The position numbers and the translations under genes were made by a program. This document shows positions 9,237 through 16,535 of a stretch of 64,000 nt of DNA, piece after piece (the stretch's first letter is position 1; each line of letters starts with the position of its first letter). Source of the DNA: Pelagibacteraceae bacterium AG-337-I02 (GTDB lineage: Bacteria > Pseudomonadota > Alphaproteobacteria > HIMB59 > GCA-002718135). The notes beneath the pieces are model-generated. The model was not told the DNA's origin. It made no database searches and saw only the letters and a list, made by a program, of their open reading frames with translations. The DNA is taken from NCBI GenBank assembly GCA_003282155.1, contig QBZY01000004.1:1-64000 (forward strand), in the 5' to 3' direction.

Positions 9237-10133
9237 ATGAAAACAAAAATATGCTCAATCGGTGAAGCTATGATTGAGATTTCAAATATAAAAGAAAGTT
9301 TATACAATCAATCGTTTGCTGGTGATACACTTAATTTTTGTAATTATCTTGATAAGAAAAAATTAAACGCTTTTTTTTTAAGTGCCATAGGAAAATCTGA
9401 AATAAATCAATCTATTTTAGAATTTATCAAATCTAAAAAAATTTCAACAAAACATATAAAACAAATTAACCAATTTGAAGTCGGATTATATTTAATAAAA
9501 AATAAAATTAATGGAGAAAAGCAATTTTTTTATTGGAGAAATGAAAGTGCAGCGAAACAATACTTTAATAGTATTGATTTTTTAAAATTATATAAAGAGC
9601 TTAAAAATTTTGATTACATATATTTTTCCGGTATTACTCTTTCAATAATACACATTTCAAAACTAAATAATTTTATTAAATTATTAAGGCTTTTAAAAAA
9701 TAAAAAAATAAAAATAGTTTTTGATTTTAATATTCGTCCAAGTCGATGGAATAAGAAAAATTTAAATAAATTTTTTGACTCAGTCCTAAAATTTGTGGAT
9801 ATATGTTTTTTATCTGGTGAAGATATGAATTATTGGAAAAATCAAAACAATATCAAGTCTTATGAGCAAATAGTTAGGAAATATAAAATTAAACATAGTA
9901 TATTCAGAAAAAATGCTGAAATTACCTATGTATTTTTAAACAAAATTAAGCATGTTTTTAAGAATAAATTAATCAAAAGAGTAGTTGATACCTCAGGTGC
10001 CGGTGATGGATTTAATGCTGCTTATTTATCAAATTTTATTGTAAATAATGATCCAGTTTTAGCATTAAAAGCTGGTAGCAGTTTAGGTTCTAAAATAGTA
10101 ATGAAAAAAGGCGCTATAGTAGATGTTAAATAA
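9237..10133 (+). CDS. PfkB-family sugar kinase, 2-keto-3-deoxygluconate kinase-like
   Basis: 298 residues with the PfkB substrate/ATP motifs: AGDTLNFCNYL (28-38), DFNIRPSRW (the D-N-R-W block typical of 2-keto-3-deoxysugar-acid kinases) and the anion-hole/catalytic GAGD at 254-257. It would phosphorylate a keto-deoxy sugar acid, usually at the C6 hydroxyl. This is puzzling after a fucose route, whose product is a 6-deoxy compound with no C6 hydroxyl. The gene is richer in AAA/ATA codons than the genes before it. It overlaps the aldolase gene by 11 bp. Confidence 0.82.
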   Translation: MKTKICSIGEAMIEISNIKESLYNQSFAGDTLNFCNYLDKKKLNAFFLSAIGKSEINQSILEFIKSKKISTKHIKQINQFEVGLYLIKNKINGEKQFFYWRNESAAKQYFNSIDFLKLYKELKNFDYIYFSGITLSIIHISKLNNFIKLLRLLKNKKIKIVFDFNIRPSRWNKKNLNKFFDSVLKFVDICFLSGEDMNYWKNQNNIKSYEQIVRKYKIKHSIFRKNAEITYVFLNKIKHVFKNKLIKRVVDTSGAGDGFNAAYLSNFIVNNDPVLALKAGSSLGSKIVMKKGAIVDVK

Positions 10134-10683
10134 TCACTTAAAATCCGATCTCCATAAACAACAAGTATTGCCAATTTTAAACACAACAAATCTTGAGAAT
10201 GATATTTCAAGATTAAAAAAGTATTTAAATCAAAATAAATCAATTAAATATTTTGAAATAACATTAAGAGAAAAAGAATCTTTTTCTATTGCTTTAGAAT
10301 TAAAAAAATATTTTTCTGATTGTAAATTTGGACTAGGGTCTGTTTTAACAAAAGAAGATTTAATTAGAGGTAAAGATCATAATTTTAATTTTTTTGTCTC
10401 ACCTGGAATTATTGATGAGGTTTTAGACATGAATAATGTTTCATATATTCCCGGAGCTGAGACGGTTAGTGAATTTATACATCTTAATAAAAAAGGTTAT
10501 AAAATAATTAAATTTTTTCCAGCAAGTTTAAATGGAGAAGAAAAAAAATTACAATCAATTGAAAATATTCTAAAGGATATAAAATTTATTCCAACAGGTG
10601 GAGTCAACAAAGATAATATTAATAAATATCTAGATTTAAAAAATGTTTTATGTGTTGGTACTTCAAATTTTGAAGAATTTTAA
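10123..10683 (+). CDS. KDPG/KHG aldolase family protein (Eda-like)
   Basis: 186 residues, slightly shorter than typical Eda (about 205-215). Key residues are in the same places as in E. coli Eda: Glu45 and Arg49 in FEITLRE, the Schiff-base Lys130 in IIKFFPAS, and the phosphate-loop IPTGGV near 156-161. It should cleave a 2-keto-3-deoxy sugar acid, probably phosphorylated, to pyruvate and an aldehyde. Coupling to the upstream kinase (11-bp overlap) suggests a kinase-aldolase pair. Its stop lies 4 bp inside the convergent ureohydrolase gene. Confidence 0.84.
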   Translation: MLNNHLKSDLHKQQVLPILNTTNLENDISRLKKYLNQNKSIKYFEITLREKESFSIALELKKYFSDCKFGLGSVLTKEDLIRGKDHNFNFFVSPGIIDEVLDMNNVSYIPGAETVSEFIHLNKKGYKIIKFFPASLNGEEKKLQSIENILKDIKFIPTGGVNKDNINKYLDLKNVLCVGTSNFEEF

Positions 10684-11618
10684 TTTACTTTTGTCATAGT
10701 ACAAAGTATTTCAAAGGCAATTGTTGCTCCTACTAATGAAGTCATATTATTTAGATCAAATGGAGGAGAAACTTCTACAACATCGCCACCTACAAAATTG
10801 ATTTTATTAAGTGCCCTTATAATAGTTTGAGCTTCTCTTACATTAAAGCCTCCAACCTCTGGAGTTCCAGTACCTGGTGCAAAAGTTGGGTCTATTCCAT
10901 CTATATCAAATGAAAAATATGTATCCGTTGCAGCTAGAACTTCATAAATTTTTTCGATACATTTATCAAATCCTATTTCATAATAATCATCTATAGTAAT
11001 TATAGTTACACCTTGTTCTCTAGCCCAATTCAAATCTTTAGGATCATATAAAGCTCCACGAAGACCAAGGATTACATATTTTTTTGGATCTATCAGATTT
11101 TCTTCTATAGCTCTTCTAAATGGTGTGCCATGTGTATATTTAAATCCCCCAAAATAGGTGTCCCAAGTATCAGAATGAGAATCAAACTGAAATAAACCTA
11201 TTGGTTTTACTTTTGCAATACCTCTAAGAATTGGCAGGCTAACTAAATGATCACCTCCAATTGATAGTGGAATTGTTTTGGAATTATAAATTTTTGAGTA
11301 AAATTTTTCAATTTTATCTAAACTATCATTTAAGTCCGCTGGGTTTACAGGACAATCACCAATATCTGCAATGTTAAATTTATCATAGGGGCTCTTAAGT
11401 GAGATAGGGTGATAAAGCCTAACAAGCGATGATGCATTTCTAATTTCCCTTGGGCCATGCCTTGCACCCGGTCTATTGGTTGTTCCACCATCCCACGGTA
11501 CGCCTGCAATACAGTAGTCTAATTTATTTAAATTTTTAACTATAGGTAATCGAAAAAAAGTAGCAACATCGGCAAAGCGAGGGATTTCCATACTAGATAA
11601 AGGTTTAATTTGAGTCAT
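10680..11618 (-). CDS. Ureohydrolase, agmatinase/arginase family
   Basis: 312 residues with all six manganese ligands: His124 (GGDH), Asp146, His148 and Asp150 (FDSHSD), and Asp238/Asp240 (SFDIDGIDP). The SpeB-like YFGGFKYTHGTPFRRA block follows the second motif. It hydrolyses a guanidino compound to urea and an amine; agmatine to putrescine is the best guess, but guanidinobutyrate or related substrates are possible. The usual DAH is DSH here. It is transcribed divergently from the peroxiredoxin gene across a 48-bp gap with minus-strand TATAAT at 11647-11652. Confidence 0.85.
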   Translation of the reverse strand: MTQIKPLSSMEIPRFADVATFFRLPIVKNLNKLDYCIAGVPWDGGTTNRPGARHGPREIRNASSLVRLYHPISLKSPYDKFNIADIGDCPVNPADLNDSLDKIEKFYSKIYNSKTIPLSIGGDHLVSLPILRGIAKVKPIGLFQFDSHSDTWDTYFGGFKYTHGTPFRRAIEENLIDPKKYVILGLRGALYDPKDLNWAREQGVTIITIDDYYEIGFDKCIEKIYEVLAATDTYFSFDIDGIDPTFAPGTGTPEVGGFNVREAQTIIRALNKINFVGGDVVEVSPPFDLNNMTSLVGATIAFEILCTMTKVN

Positions 11619-11666
11619 TAAAGTATCTTATGATATATAGAATTTGATTATACAAGATAAATTAGT

Positions 11667-12209
11667 ATGGATTACGCTAAATTTCCCAAACCAAAAAATG
11701 ATGGAAAAGCTGATCATCTTCTAAATAAGTTTTTACCTGATATTTCTCTAAAAAATCAACAGGGAAATCTCTTAAAAATAAAGAGGTCAGACACATTTCG
11801 ATTAATTTTATATTTTTACTCTATGACAGGTAATCCAAATGAAAGTTTGCCAAAAAATTGGAATCAAACACCTGGAGCTATTGGCTGTACTGTGGAAAAT
11901 TGTAGTTTTAGAGATAACTATGATGAGTTAATCAAACTTAATGCACTACCAATTGGTGTATCAACTCAAACAAGAGATTATATTAAGGAAATGACAGATA
12001 GATTAGTCATACCATATGATGTTTTAAGTGATTCAGAAAATATTTTGCTCAATTCATTAAAATTGCCCTTTTTTGTTATTGAAAACAAAATTTATTTTAA
12101 AAGATTAACTCTTATTGTGGAAAAAAATATTGTTAAAAAAGTATTCTACCCTATTTTTAATCCTAACAAACATATAAATGAAGTTTTAGAATGGCTAAGT
12201 TCAAATTAA
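11667..12209 (+). CDS. Peroxiredoxin, BCP/PrxQ-like
   Basis: 180 residues. The segment IGCTVENCSFRDNYDEL has cysteines at 74 and 79, the five-residue spacing of peroxidatic and resolving Cys in BCP/PrxQ enzymes, followed by the conserved (G)VST and later VLSDSE. It should reduce hydrogen peroxide or organic peroxides using thioredoxin. A loop insertion (NPNESLPKNWNQ) sits just before the active site, so it is a divergent subgroup. Its 3' end overlaps the next small gene by 19 bp. Confidence 0.8.
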   Translation: MDYAKFPKPKNDGKADHLLNKFLPDISLKNQQGNLLKIKRSDTFRLILYFYSMTGNPNESLPKNWNQTPGAIGCTVENCSFRDNYDELIKLNALPIGVSTQTRDYIKEMTDRLVIPYDVLSDSENILLNSLKLPFFVIENKIYFKRLTLIVEKNIVKKVFYPIFNPNKHINEVLEWLSSN

Positions 12210-12526
12210 CTTTTTTTTTATTTTCAGTATTTTTACTATTTTCAAATCTATCAATTGCTAATCCAAACATAGATCAATGGTTAGAATCAGAGAAATCATA
12301 TAAAGATCTAATCAATGAAGGATTTGAGGTAAAGAGTTATGCTATAAGTGATATAGAAGTTGGAAATGGTTTAACAATAATTTTATTCGTTACTGTTCTC
12401 CAAAAAGATCAAGAATTATATGAATGTCAGGAATATCAAACTATAGATAAAAATGTTGAAACATTAGATATGAACTTAATCTGTAAAGAATTAGTGCTAC
12501 CATATCAAAGAGGCATAGGAACTTAA
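12191..12526 (+). CDS. Small secreted protein of unknown function
   Basis: 111 residues that I do not recognise. The N-terminus is a clear signal peptide (MAKFKLTFFLFSVFLLFSNLS, with likely cleavage after SIA or nearby), leaving a mature domain of roughly 88 residues with two cysteines (YECQE and LICKE) that could pair. It overlaps the peroxiredoxin gene by 19 bp and ends convergently on the Nudix gene, the two stop codons sharing the sequence TTAA. Co-expression with peroxiredoxin is inferred from the overlap. Confidence 0.6.
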   Translation: MAKFKLTFFLFSVFLLFSNLSIANPNIDQWLESEKSYKDLINEGFEVKSYAISDIEVGNGLTIILFVTVLQKDQELYECQEYQTIDKNVETLDMNLICKELVLPYQRGIGT

Positions 12527-13104
12527 GATTTATAGATATTTAAAAAAAACCATTGTAATGCGATTAAAGTAAGTCCATTCAAAATCTCTTTGTTTTTCAT
12601 CTTCGTTTTTACTTCATCAAAACTATAACTTTTAACAAGTATATCTTCATTTTCATTCTCTAGACCTCTTATAATTTCTTTATGTGGAGCAACAACTTCG
12701 CCTAAAAAAAGATTATAAAAAGACTCTGATGATCCTGGAGCAGGAAAATATCCCTGAATAGATTTGAGATTATTTATTTCACAGCCTGTTTCTTCTAAGC
12801 ATTCTCTTTTAGCTGTATCTTCAGCAGTTTCACCAGGATCAATTATTCCAGCAACTATTTCGTCTAGATAATTTTCACTATCTTTAGAAATTGTTCCTGG
12901 TCTGAACTGTTGAATTAAAACAATTTTTTTACTTTCAGGGTCATATGGTAAGACCGCAGATACTTGTGCACCACCAAATAGCTCTCTTTTTATTTCATTA
13001 CTCCAATTTCCATCATATTTTTGGTATTTTAGAGTAACTTCATTCATCTTAAAGAAACCATTGTGAATATTTTTTTTACCTAAAATTTTAAATTTTGAAC
13101 TCAT
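12523..13104 (-). CDS. Nudix hydrolase, ADP-ribose pyrophosphatase-like
   Basis: 193 residues. A complete Nudix box (G-x5-E-x7-RECLEETG) lies at about residues 86-108, preceded by the QQFRPGT and EIVAGIIDPGE segments typical of NudF-type ADP-sugar pyrophosphatases. It would hydrolyse ADP-ribose or similar nucleotide sugars in the cytoplasm. A longer reading to 13203 is possible but would run into the msrA coding region; the ATG at 13104 (MSSKFKILG) leaves a sensible 40-bp divergent spacer and begins a normal Nudix N-terminus. Confidence 0.85.
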   Translation of the reverse strand: MSSKFKILGKKNIHNGFFKMNEVTLKYQKYDGNWSNEIKRELFGGAQVSAVLPYDPESKKIVLIQQFRPGTISKDSENYLDEIVAGIIDPGETAEDTAKRECLEETGCEINNLKSIQGYFPAPGSSESFYNLFLGEVVAPHKEIIRGLENENEDILVKSYSFDEVKTKMKNKEILNGLTLIALQWFFLNIYKS

Positions 13105-13144
13105 AAAAATTGATATATTTAATATTACATATATATTTATCAAC

Positions 13145-13606
13145 ATGGAAAAAGCTTTATTTGGTGCAGGTTGTTTTTGGGGTGTGGAAGAAAAGTTTTG
13201 CAAAACTCCAGGTGTAATAAATACCTTGGTTGGTTATTCTGGAGGCAACACACTTAATCCCTCTTATGAAAGTGTTTGCCGAGGAAATACAAATCATACC
13301 GAAGTTGTTTTAGTTGAGTTTGATAATTCTAAAATATCTTATGAGGAACTTCTAATGGTTTTCTGGAACTGTCATGATCCCACCACTCTGAATAGACAAG
13401 GTCCAGATATTGGAACCCAATATAGGTCAGCTATATATTACTATAACGAAGATCAAAAAAATAAATCTATTCATTCTAAAAATGAATATATGAAGAATTC
13501 AGGAATGGATATCGTTACTGAAATATCAGAAGCTAAAAAATTTTATAAAGCAGAGGAATATCATCAAAAATATATTCAAAAAACGGGTTTACACTGTGCA
13601 ATATAA
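13145..13606 (+). CDS. msrA: Peptide-methionine (S)-S-oxide reductase
   Basis: 153 residues, with the catalytic motif GAGCFWG (Cys10), the conserved block GNTNHTEVVLVEFD, and DPTTLNRQGPDIGTQYRSAIYY. It reduces methionine-S-sulfoxide in proteins. The C-terminal Cys in GLHCAI may serve as resolving cysteine. It is short at the C-terminus compared with E. coli MsrA, as in many compact MsrA proteins. It is divergent from the Nudix gene and close to a peroxiredoxin gene, so this patch looks like oxidative-stress repair. Confidence 0.94.
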   Translation: MEKALFGAGCFWGVEEKFCKTPGVINTLVGYSGGNTLNPSYESVCRGNTNHTEVVLVEFDNSKISYEELLMVFWNCHDPTTLNRQGPDIGTQYRSAIYYYNEDQKNKSIHSKNEYMKNSGMDIVTEISEAKKFYKAEEYHQKYIQKTGLHCAI

Positions 13607-13624
13607 CTTAATTTTTAAGAATAA

Positions 13625-13807
13625 ATGTCTATTGATTTTTATTTTGCATTTTTAACAGGATGGGCAATACTATTATTATTTTGGAGCACTATCGTTCTCT
13701 TTATATATTTGAGAAAACCACCTAAATCTAAATTAACGAAAAGTTTTGTATTAAAATCCTATCTGTTTTTTTTGGCAATATTATTTATAATTTTATTTTT
13801 TACATAA
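13625..13807 (+). CDS. Small two-helix membrane protein, unknown
   Basis: 60 residues with two hydrophobic segments (about 5-28 and 43-60) separated by a basic loop (RKPPKSKLTKS), giving a hairpin membrane protein with the loop probably cytoplasmic. I recognise no family. It begins 18 bp after msrA on the same strand with an ATG and may be co-transcribed. The coding call rests on the clean hydropathy pattern and the absence of anything else in the interval; it could be spurious. Confidence 0.45.
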   Translation: MSIDFYFAFLTGWAILLLFWSTIVLFIYLRKPPKSKLTKSFVLKSYLFFLAILFIILFFT

Positions 13808-13960
13808 ACCGATTCGTTTTTTTATAAATTAGATATCAACATATAGTAGGTCAAAAAGATTAGGATAATAACATATTGATAATTAACAACTTTTTTATTT
13901 TTAATGTTGAATACTAGTTTTTTCCTAAATATAAACTATTTCGAATAAATAAATTAAATT

Positions 13961-14185
13961 ATGTCTATTTTAAAAAACTATTTTAAACAAAACAGTGTGA
14001 TGCACAGTTTTTCAAACTGTCAATGGCCAATTGGAGATCCACAGGAAAAAGACTTCCATTTTTGTGAATCTAAAACTGTTGTTGGTAAACCTTACTGCCA
14101 GAGTCACTGTGATGTTGCTTATATTGACGAAAAAGAGCTCAAAAAAGAAAAAGAAGCTCAAAAAAATCGTCGCATTGCAGCTTAA
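13961..14185 (+). CDS. GcrA-like protein with only the C-terminal (sigma-interaction) region
   Basis: 74 residues. The core CQWPIGDP, DFHFC, GKPYC, H and VAY matches the C-terminal part of the alphaproteobacterial cell-cycle regulator GcrA, the region that contacts the housekeeping sigma factor. Cys20, Cys35, Cys46 and His49/Cys50 are spaced as possible metal ligands. The GcrA N-terminal helix-turn-helix (normally starting with a WTDERVE-type segment) is absent, and the 153 bp upstream do not encode it in any frame. The C-terminus is a charged Lys/Glu-rich tail. This may be a functional stand-alone domain or a remnant; intact reading frame and conserved motifs favour function. Confidence 0.75.
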   Translation: MSILKNYFKQNSVMHSFSNCQWPIGDPQEKDFHFCESKTVVGKPYCQSHCDVAYIDEKELKKEKEAQKNRRIAA

Positions 14186-14235
14186 GTCTCTCGCTACAAA
14201 TTATTTTCTCATCAAATGTTAATAATTTAGAGTTA

Positions 14236-14263
14236 TTGACATAGGTGGCGATTTTCTTAAAAT
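14236..14263 (+). promoter_or_regulatory. Sigma-70-type promoter at leaderless distance from the CFA synthase start
   Basis: TTGACA at 14236-14241 and TAAAAT at 14258-14263, spaced by 16 bp, form one of the best promoter matches in the window. Transcription would start near 14270, and the ATG is at 14273, so the mRNA would have almost no leader. No Shine-Dalgarno sequence fits between. Confidence 0.6.
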
Positions 14264-14272
14264 AATGGATCG

Positions 14273-15457
14273 ATGTTATTCAGTGTACTGAAAAAACTAA
14301 ATTTTGACGGAACATTAGAAATAATTGATTCCAAGGACAAAACTTATGTATTTGGAAATTCAAACCCACACATCTGTGTAAGATTAAAAAACCAATCTAT
14401 TGAGAAAAAACTATTCTTAAACCCTAATCTTCATATTGGGGAAGCATATATGAATGAGGACTTAGTAGTTGAAAAAGGTACTATAGAAGAGTTAATTAAT
14501 TTAATAACTAATTGTTACGATGATTTTATTTCAAATAATAAATTTTATAAATTTTATGAGTACTTATCATCCATTTTTATGCCTTTTCAACAAATTAATC
14601 AGCTCGTAAATTCCAAAAAAAACGTAGCACATCACTATGATATTAATGAGGATTTATATAAGTTATTTCTTGATGAGGATATGCAATACTCTTGTGCGTA
14701 TTTTCATAATCCCAATATTAGTTTGAACCAAGCACAGAAAGATAAAAAACAACATATTATTAAAAAACTTCAAATTATGGAAAATATGAATGTTCTTGAT
14801 ATTGGATGTGGTTGGGGAGGAATGGCAATTGAAATAGCTAAATCTACTGGAGCCAAAGTTAAAGGCATTACACTTTCAGAAAATCAATTTAAAACTGCAT
14901 CTGAACGAGCACAAAAAGAAGGCTTGAGTGATAAAGTTTCTTTTGCACTACAAGATTATAGAAATGAAACTGAAAAATATGATCGCATAGTATCAGTTGG
15001 AATGTTTGAGCATGTTGGTGTTAAATATTTTAAAACTTACTTAAGTAAAGCTAACGATATTTTGAAAGATAATGGAGTTTTTCTTTTGCATACAATTGGT
15101 CAAAGGAGTAAACCAACTGCTACTAGTCCTTGGATAAGAAAATATATTTTTCCTGGTGGTTATATCCCATCATTATCTGAAATAATGAATGAAACACAAA
15201 AACTTAATATAAATGTAACTGATGTTGAAGTATTAAGATTACATTATGCACATACTTTATCGCGATGGTATCAAAATGTTATTAAAAATAAAGACAAAAT
15301 TATAAAGATGTTTGATCAACGTTTTTTTAGAATGTGGGAGTTTTATCTTTTAGCAAGTAAGTATTCCTTTGTAAATATGGGCAATGTTGTTTTCCAAATA
15401 CAAATTGCAAAGAATATTAACAATTTGCCTCTAACTAGAAATTATATTTACAACTAA
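14273..15457 (+). CDS. cfa: Cyclopropane-fatty-acyl-phospholipid synthase
   Basis: 394 residues, the usual length. The N-terminal lipid-binding half is followed by HHYDINEDLYKLFLDEDMQYSCAYF (residues 120-144), the SAM-binding loop LDIGCGWGG (175-183) and VSVGMFEHVG, all typical of CFA synthase. It transfers a methylene group from SAM to cis double bonds of membrane phospholipid acyl chains. It stands alone, with its own promoter immediately upstream. Close relatives include other SAM-dependent lipid methyltransferases, but the overall pattern favours CFA synthase. Confidence 0.9.
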   Translation: MLFSVLKKLNFDGTLEIIDSKDKTYVFGNSNPHICVRLKNQSIEKKLFLNPNLHIGEAYMNEDLVVEKGTIEELINLITNCYDDFISNNKFYKFYEYLSSIFMPFQQINQLVNSKKNVAHHYDINEDLYKLFLDEDMQYSCAYFHNPNISLNQAQKDKKQHIIKKLQIMENMNVLDIGCGWGGMAIEIAKSTGAKVKGITLSENQFKTASERAQKEGLSDKVSFALQDYRNETEKYDRIVSVGMFEHVGVKYFKTYLSKANDILKDNGVFLLHTIGQRSKPTATSPWIRKYIFPGGYIPSLSEIMNETQKLNINVTDVEVLRLHYAHTLSRWYQNVIKNKDKIIKMFDQRFFRMWEFYLLASKYSFVNMGNVVFQIQIAKNINNLPLTRNYIYN

Positions 15458-15489
15458 ACACTTTATATTTATTGAATTTCCAAGACAGG

Positions 15490-15498
15490 TGATATAAT
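15490..15498 (+). promoter_or_regulatory. Extended -10 promoter for the MotA/MotB-like pair
   Basis: TGATATAAT at 15490-15498 is a perfect extended -10 element. A weak TTGAAT lies upstream at 15472-15477 with a short 15-bp spacer. The predicted start of transcription (about 15505) is 2-4 bases from the ATG at 15508, again nearly leaderless. Confidence 0.5.
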
Positions 15499-15507
15499 CT
15501 TTTATTT

Positions 15508-16533
15508 ATGGCCCTATCCCTTAGTAATTACATAATTAGAGCATCAATATTCTTGATTGCTGTCTTTGTTATTGTTGTCTTATTGTACCCAGTTTTACAA
15601 AATGCTTTTTTATCAAATATCTTTATCAACATTATAATATTGTTAGCTTTAGTAATTGGTATTATATTTAATTTTTTTCATATCATTAACTTAAATTATA
15701 AATATATATCTTATTCCAACTTTAATATTACCAATTCTATAGAAGCATTCTCTACCTTAAAAGGGCAAGACAAAAACATTTCTCTTGAATTAAAGAATCT
15801 TGATGGAAAGTTTTATTTTAAAAGTTCGTCAATAAATAGATTAATAGAAAACTCTGATATGACTTTAGTAAGTATTAGAGAAACTTCACGTTATTTAGTT
15901 GGTTTATTAGTTTTCTTAGGTTTGTTAGGAACTTTTTGGGGACTTCTTAAAACAATTGGATCAGTAGGAAATGTTATTAGTGGTTTGGGTATAGATGATA
16001 CAAATGTTGCAGGTTTTTTTAATTCTCTTAAAGACGGTTTAAATGCTCCACTTGAAGGAATGAGTATTGCATTTAGTAGTTCATTGTTGGGTTTAGCTGG
16101 TTCTTTAATATTAGGATTGCTTGATCTAAATCTTGGTCAAGCGCAAAATAAATTTAGCCAATACTTTGAAAAAATACTCAATTCTAATTCATCCCCAGAT
16201 TTTTCTAAAGTTGAAGATAAACCAACTGGTGAAGCAATTCAAAAAATTTATGATAACTTAGAAAATCTTTTAAATGCTTTTAAAAAATCATCTGAAAATC
16301 AAACTCAAATTTCTAAAAATTTAGATAAATTTAATGAAATACTTGATAAAATAAATTCGAATTCATCCAATCTCGATAAACAACTATCAAACTTTTTATC
16401 TTCCCAATTAAACACACAGTCATCTCTTATAAATTTAATAGAAGCATTAAATAAAAATGGAATATTAGAGGCAAAAAAAGTTAAAGATTATTTTCAAAAT
16501 ATTGAAAAAGAATTAAAGAAAATTAAAAAATAA
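15508..16533 (+). CDS. MotA/TolQ/ExbB-family proton channel subunit
   Basis: 341 residues with four predicted membrane helices (about 9-29, 37-57, 129-149 and 185-206). The third and fourth carry the family motif LGLLGTFWGLLKTIG and GMSIAFSSSLLGLAG. A long hydrophilic C-terminal tail (210-341) is rich in Asn, Ser and Lys and may form coiled coil. It should assemble as the stator-like channel with the next gene's product and harness proton flow. No flagellar genes are nearby, so flagellar rotation is unlikely. It belongs to a widespread but poorly characterised alphaproteobacterial envelope pair. Confidence 0.85.
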   Translation: MALSLSNYIIRASIFLIAVFVIVVLLYPVLQNAFLSNIFINIIILLALVIGIIFNFFHIINLNYKYISYSNFNITNSIEAFSTLKGQDKNISLELKNLDGKFYFKSSSINRLIENSDMTLVSIRETSRYLVGLLVFLGLLGTFWGLLKTIGSVGNVISGLGIDDTNVAGFFNSLKDGLNAPLEGMSIAFSSSLLGLAGSLILGLLDLNLGQAQNKFSQYFEKILNSNSSPDFSKVEDKPTGEAIQKIYDNLENLLNAFKKSSENQTQISKNLDKFNEILDKINSNSSNLDKQLSNFLSSQLNTQSSLINLIEALNKNGILEAKKVKDYFQNIEKELKKIKK

Positions 16534-16535
16534 TA

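Noticed and set aside
13808..13960. A tRNA, small RNA or missing GcrA N-terminal coding sequence
   Set aside because: I see no cloverleaf-like arms, no T-loop sequence and no open frame that continues into the GcrA-like gene; it looks like AT-rich spacer.
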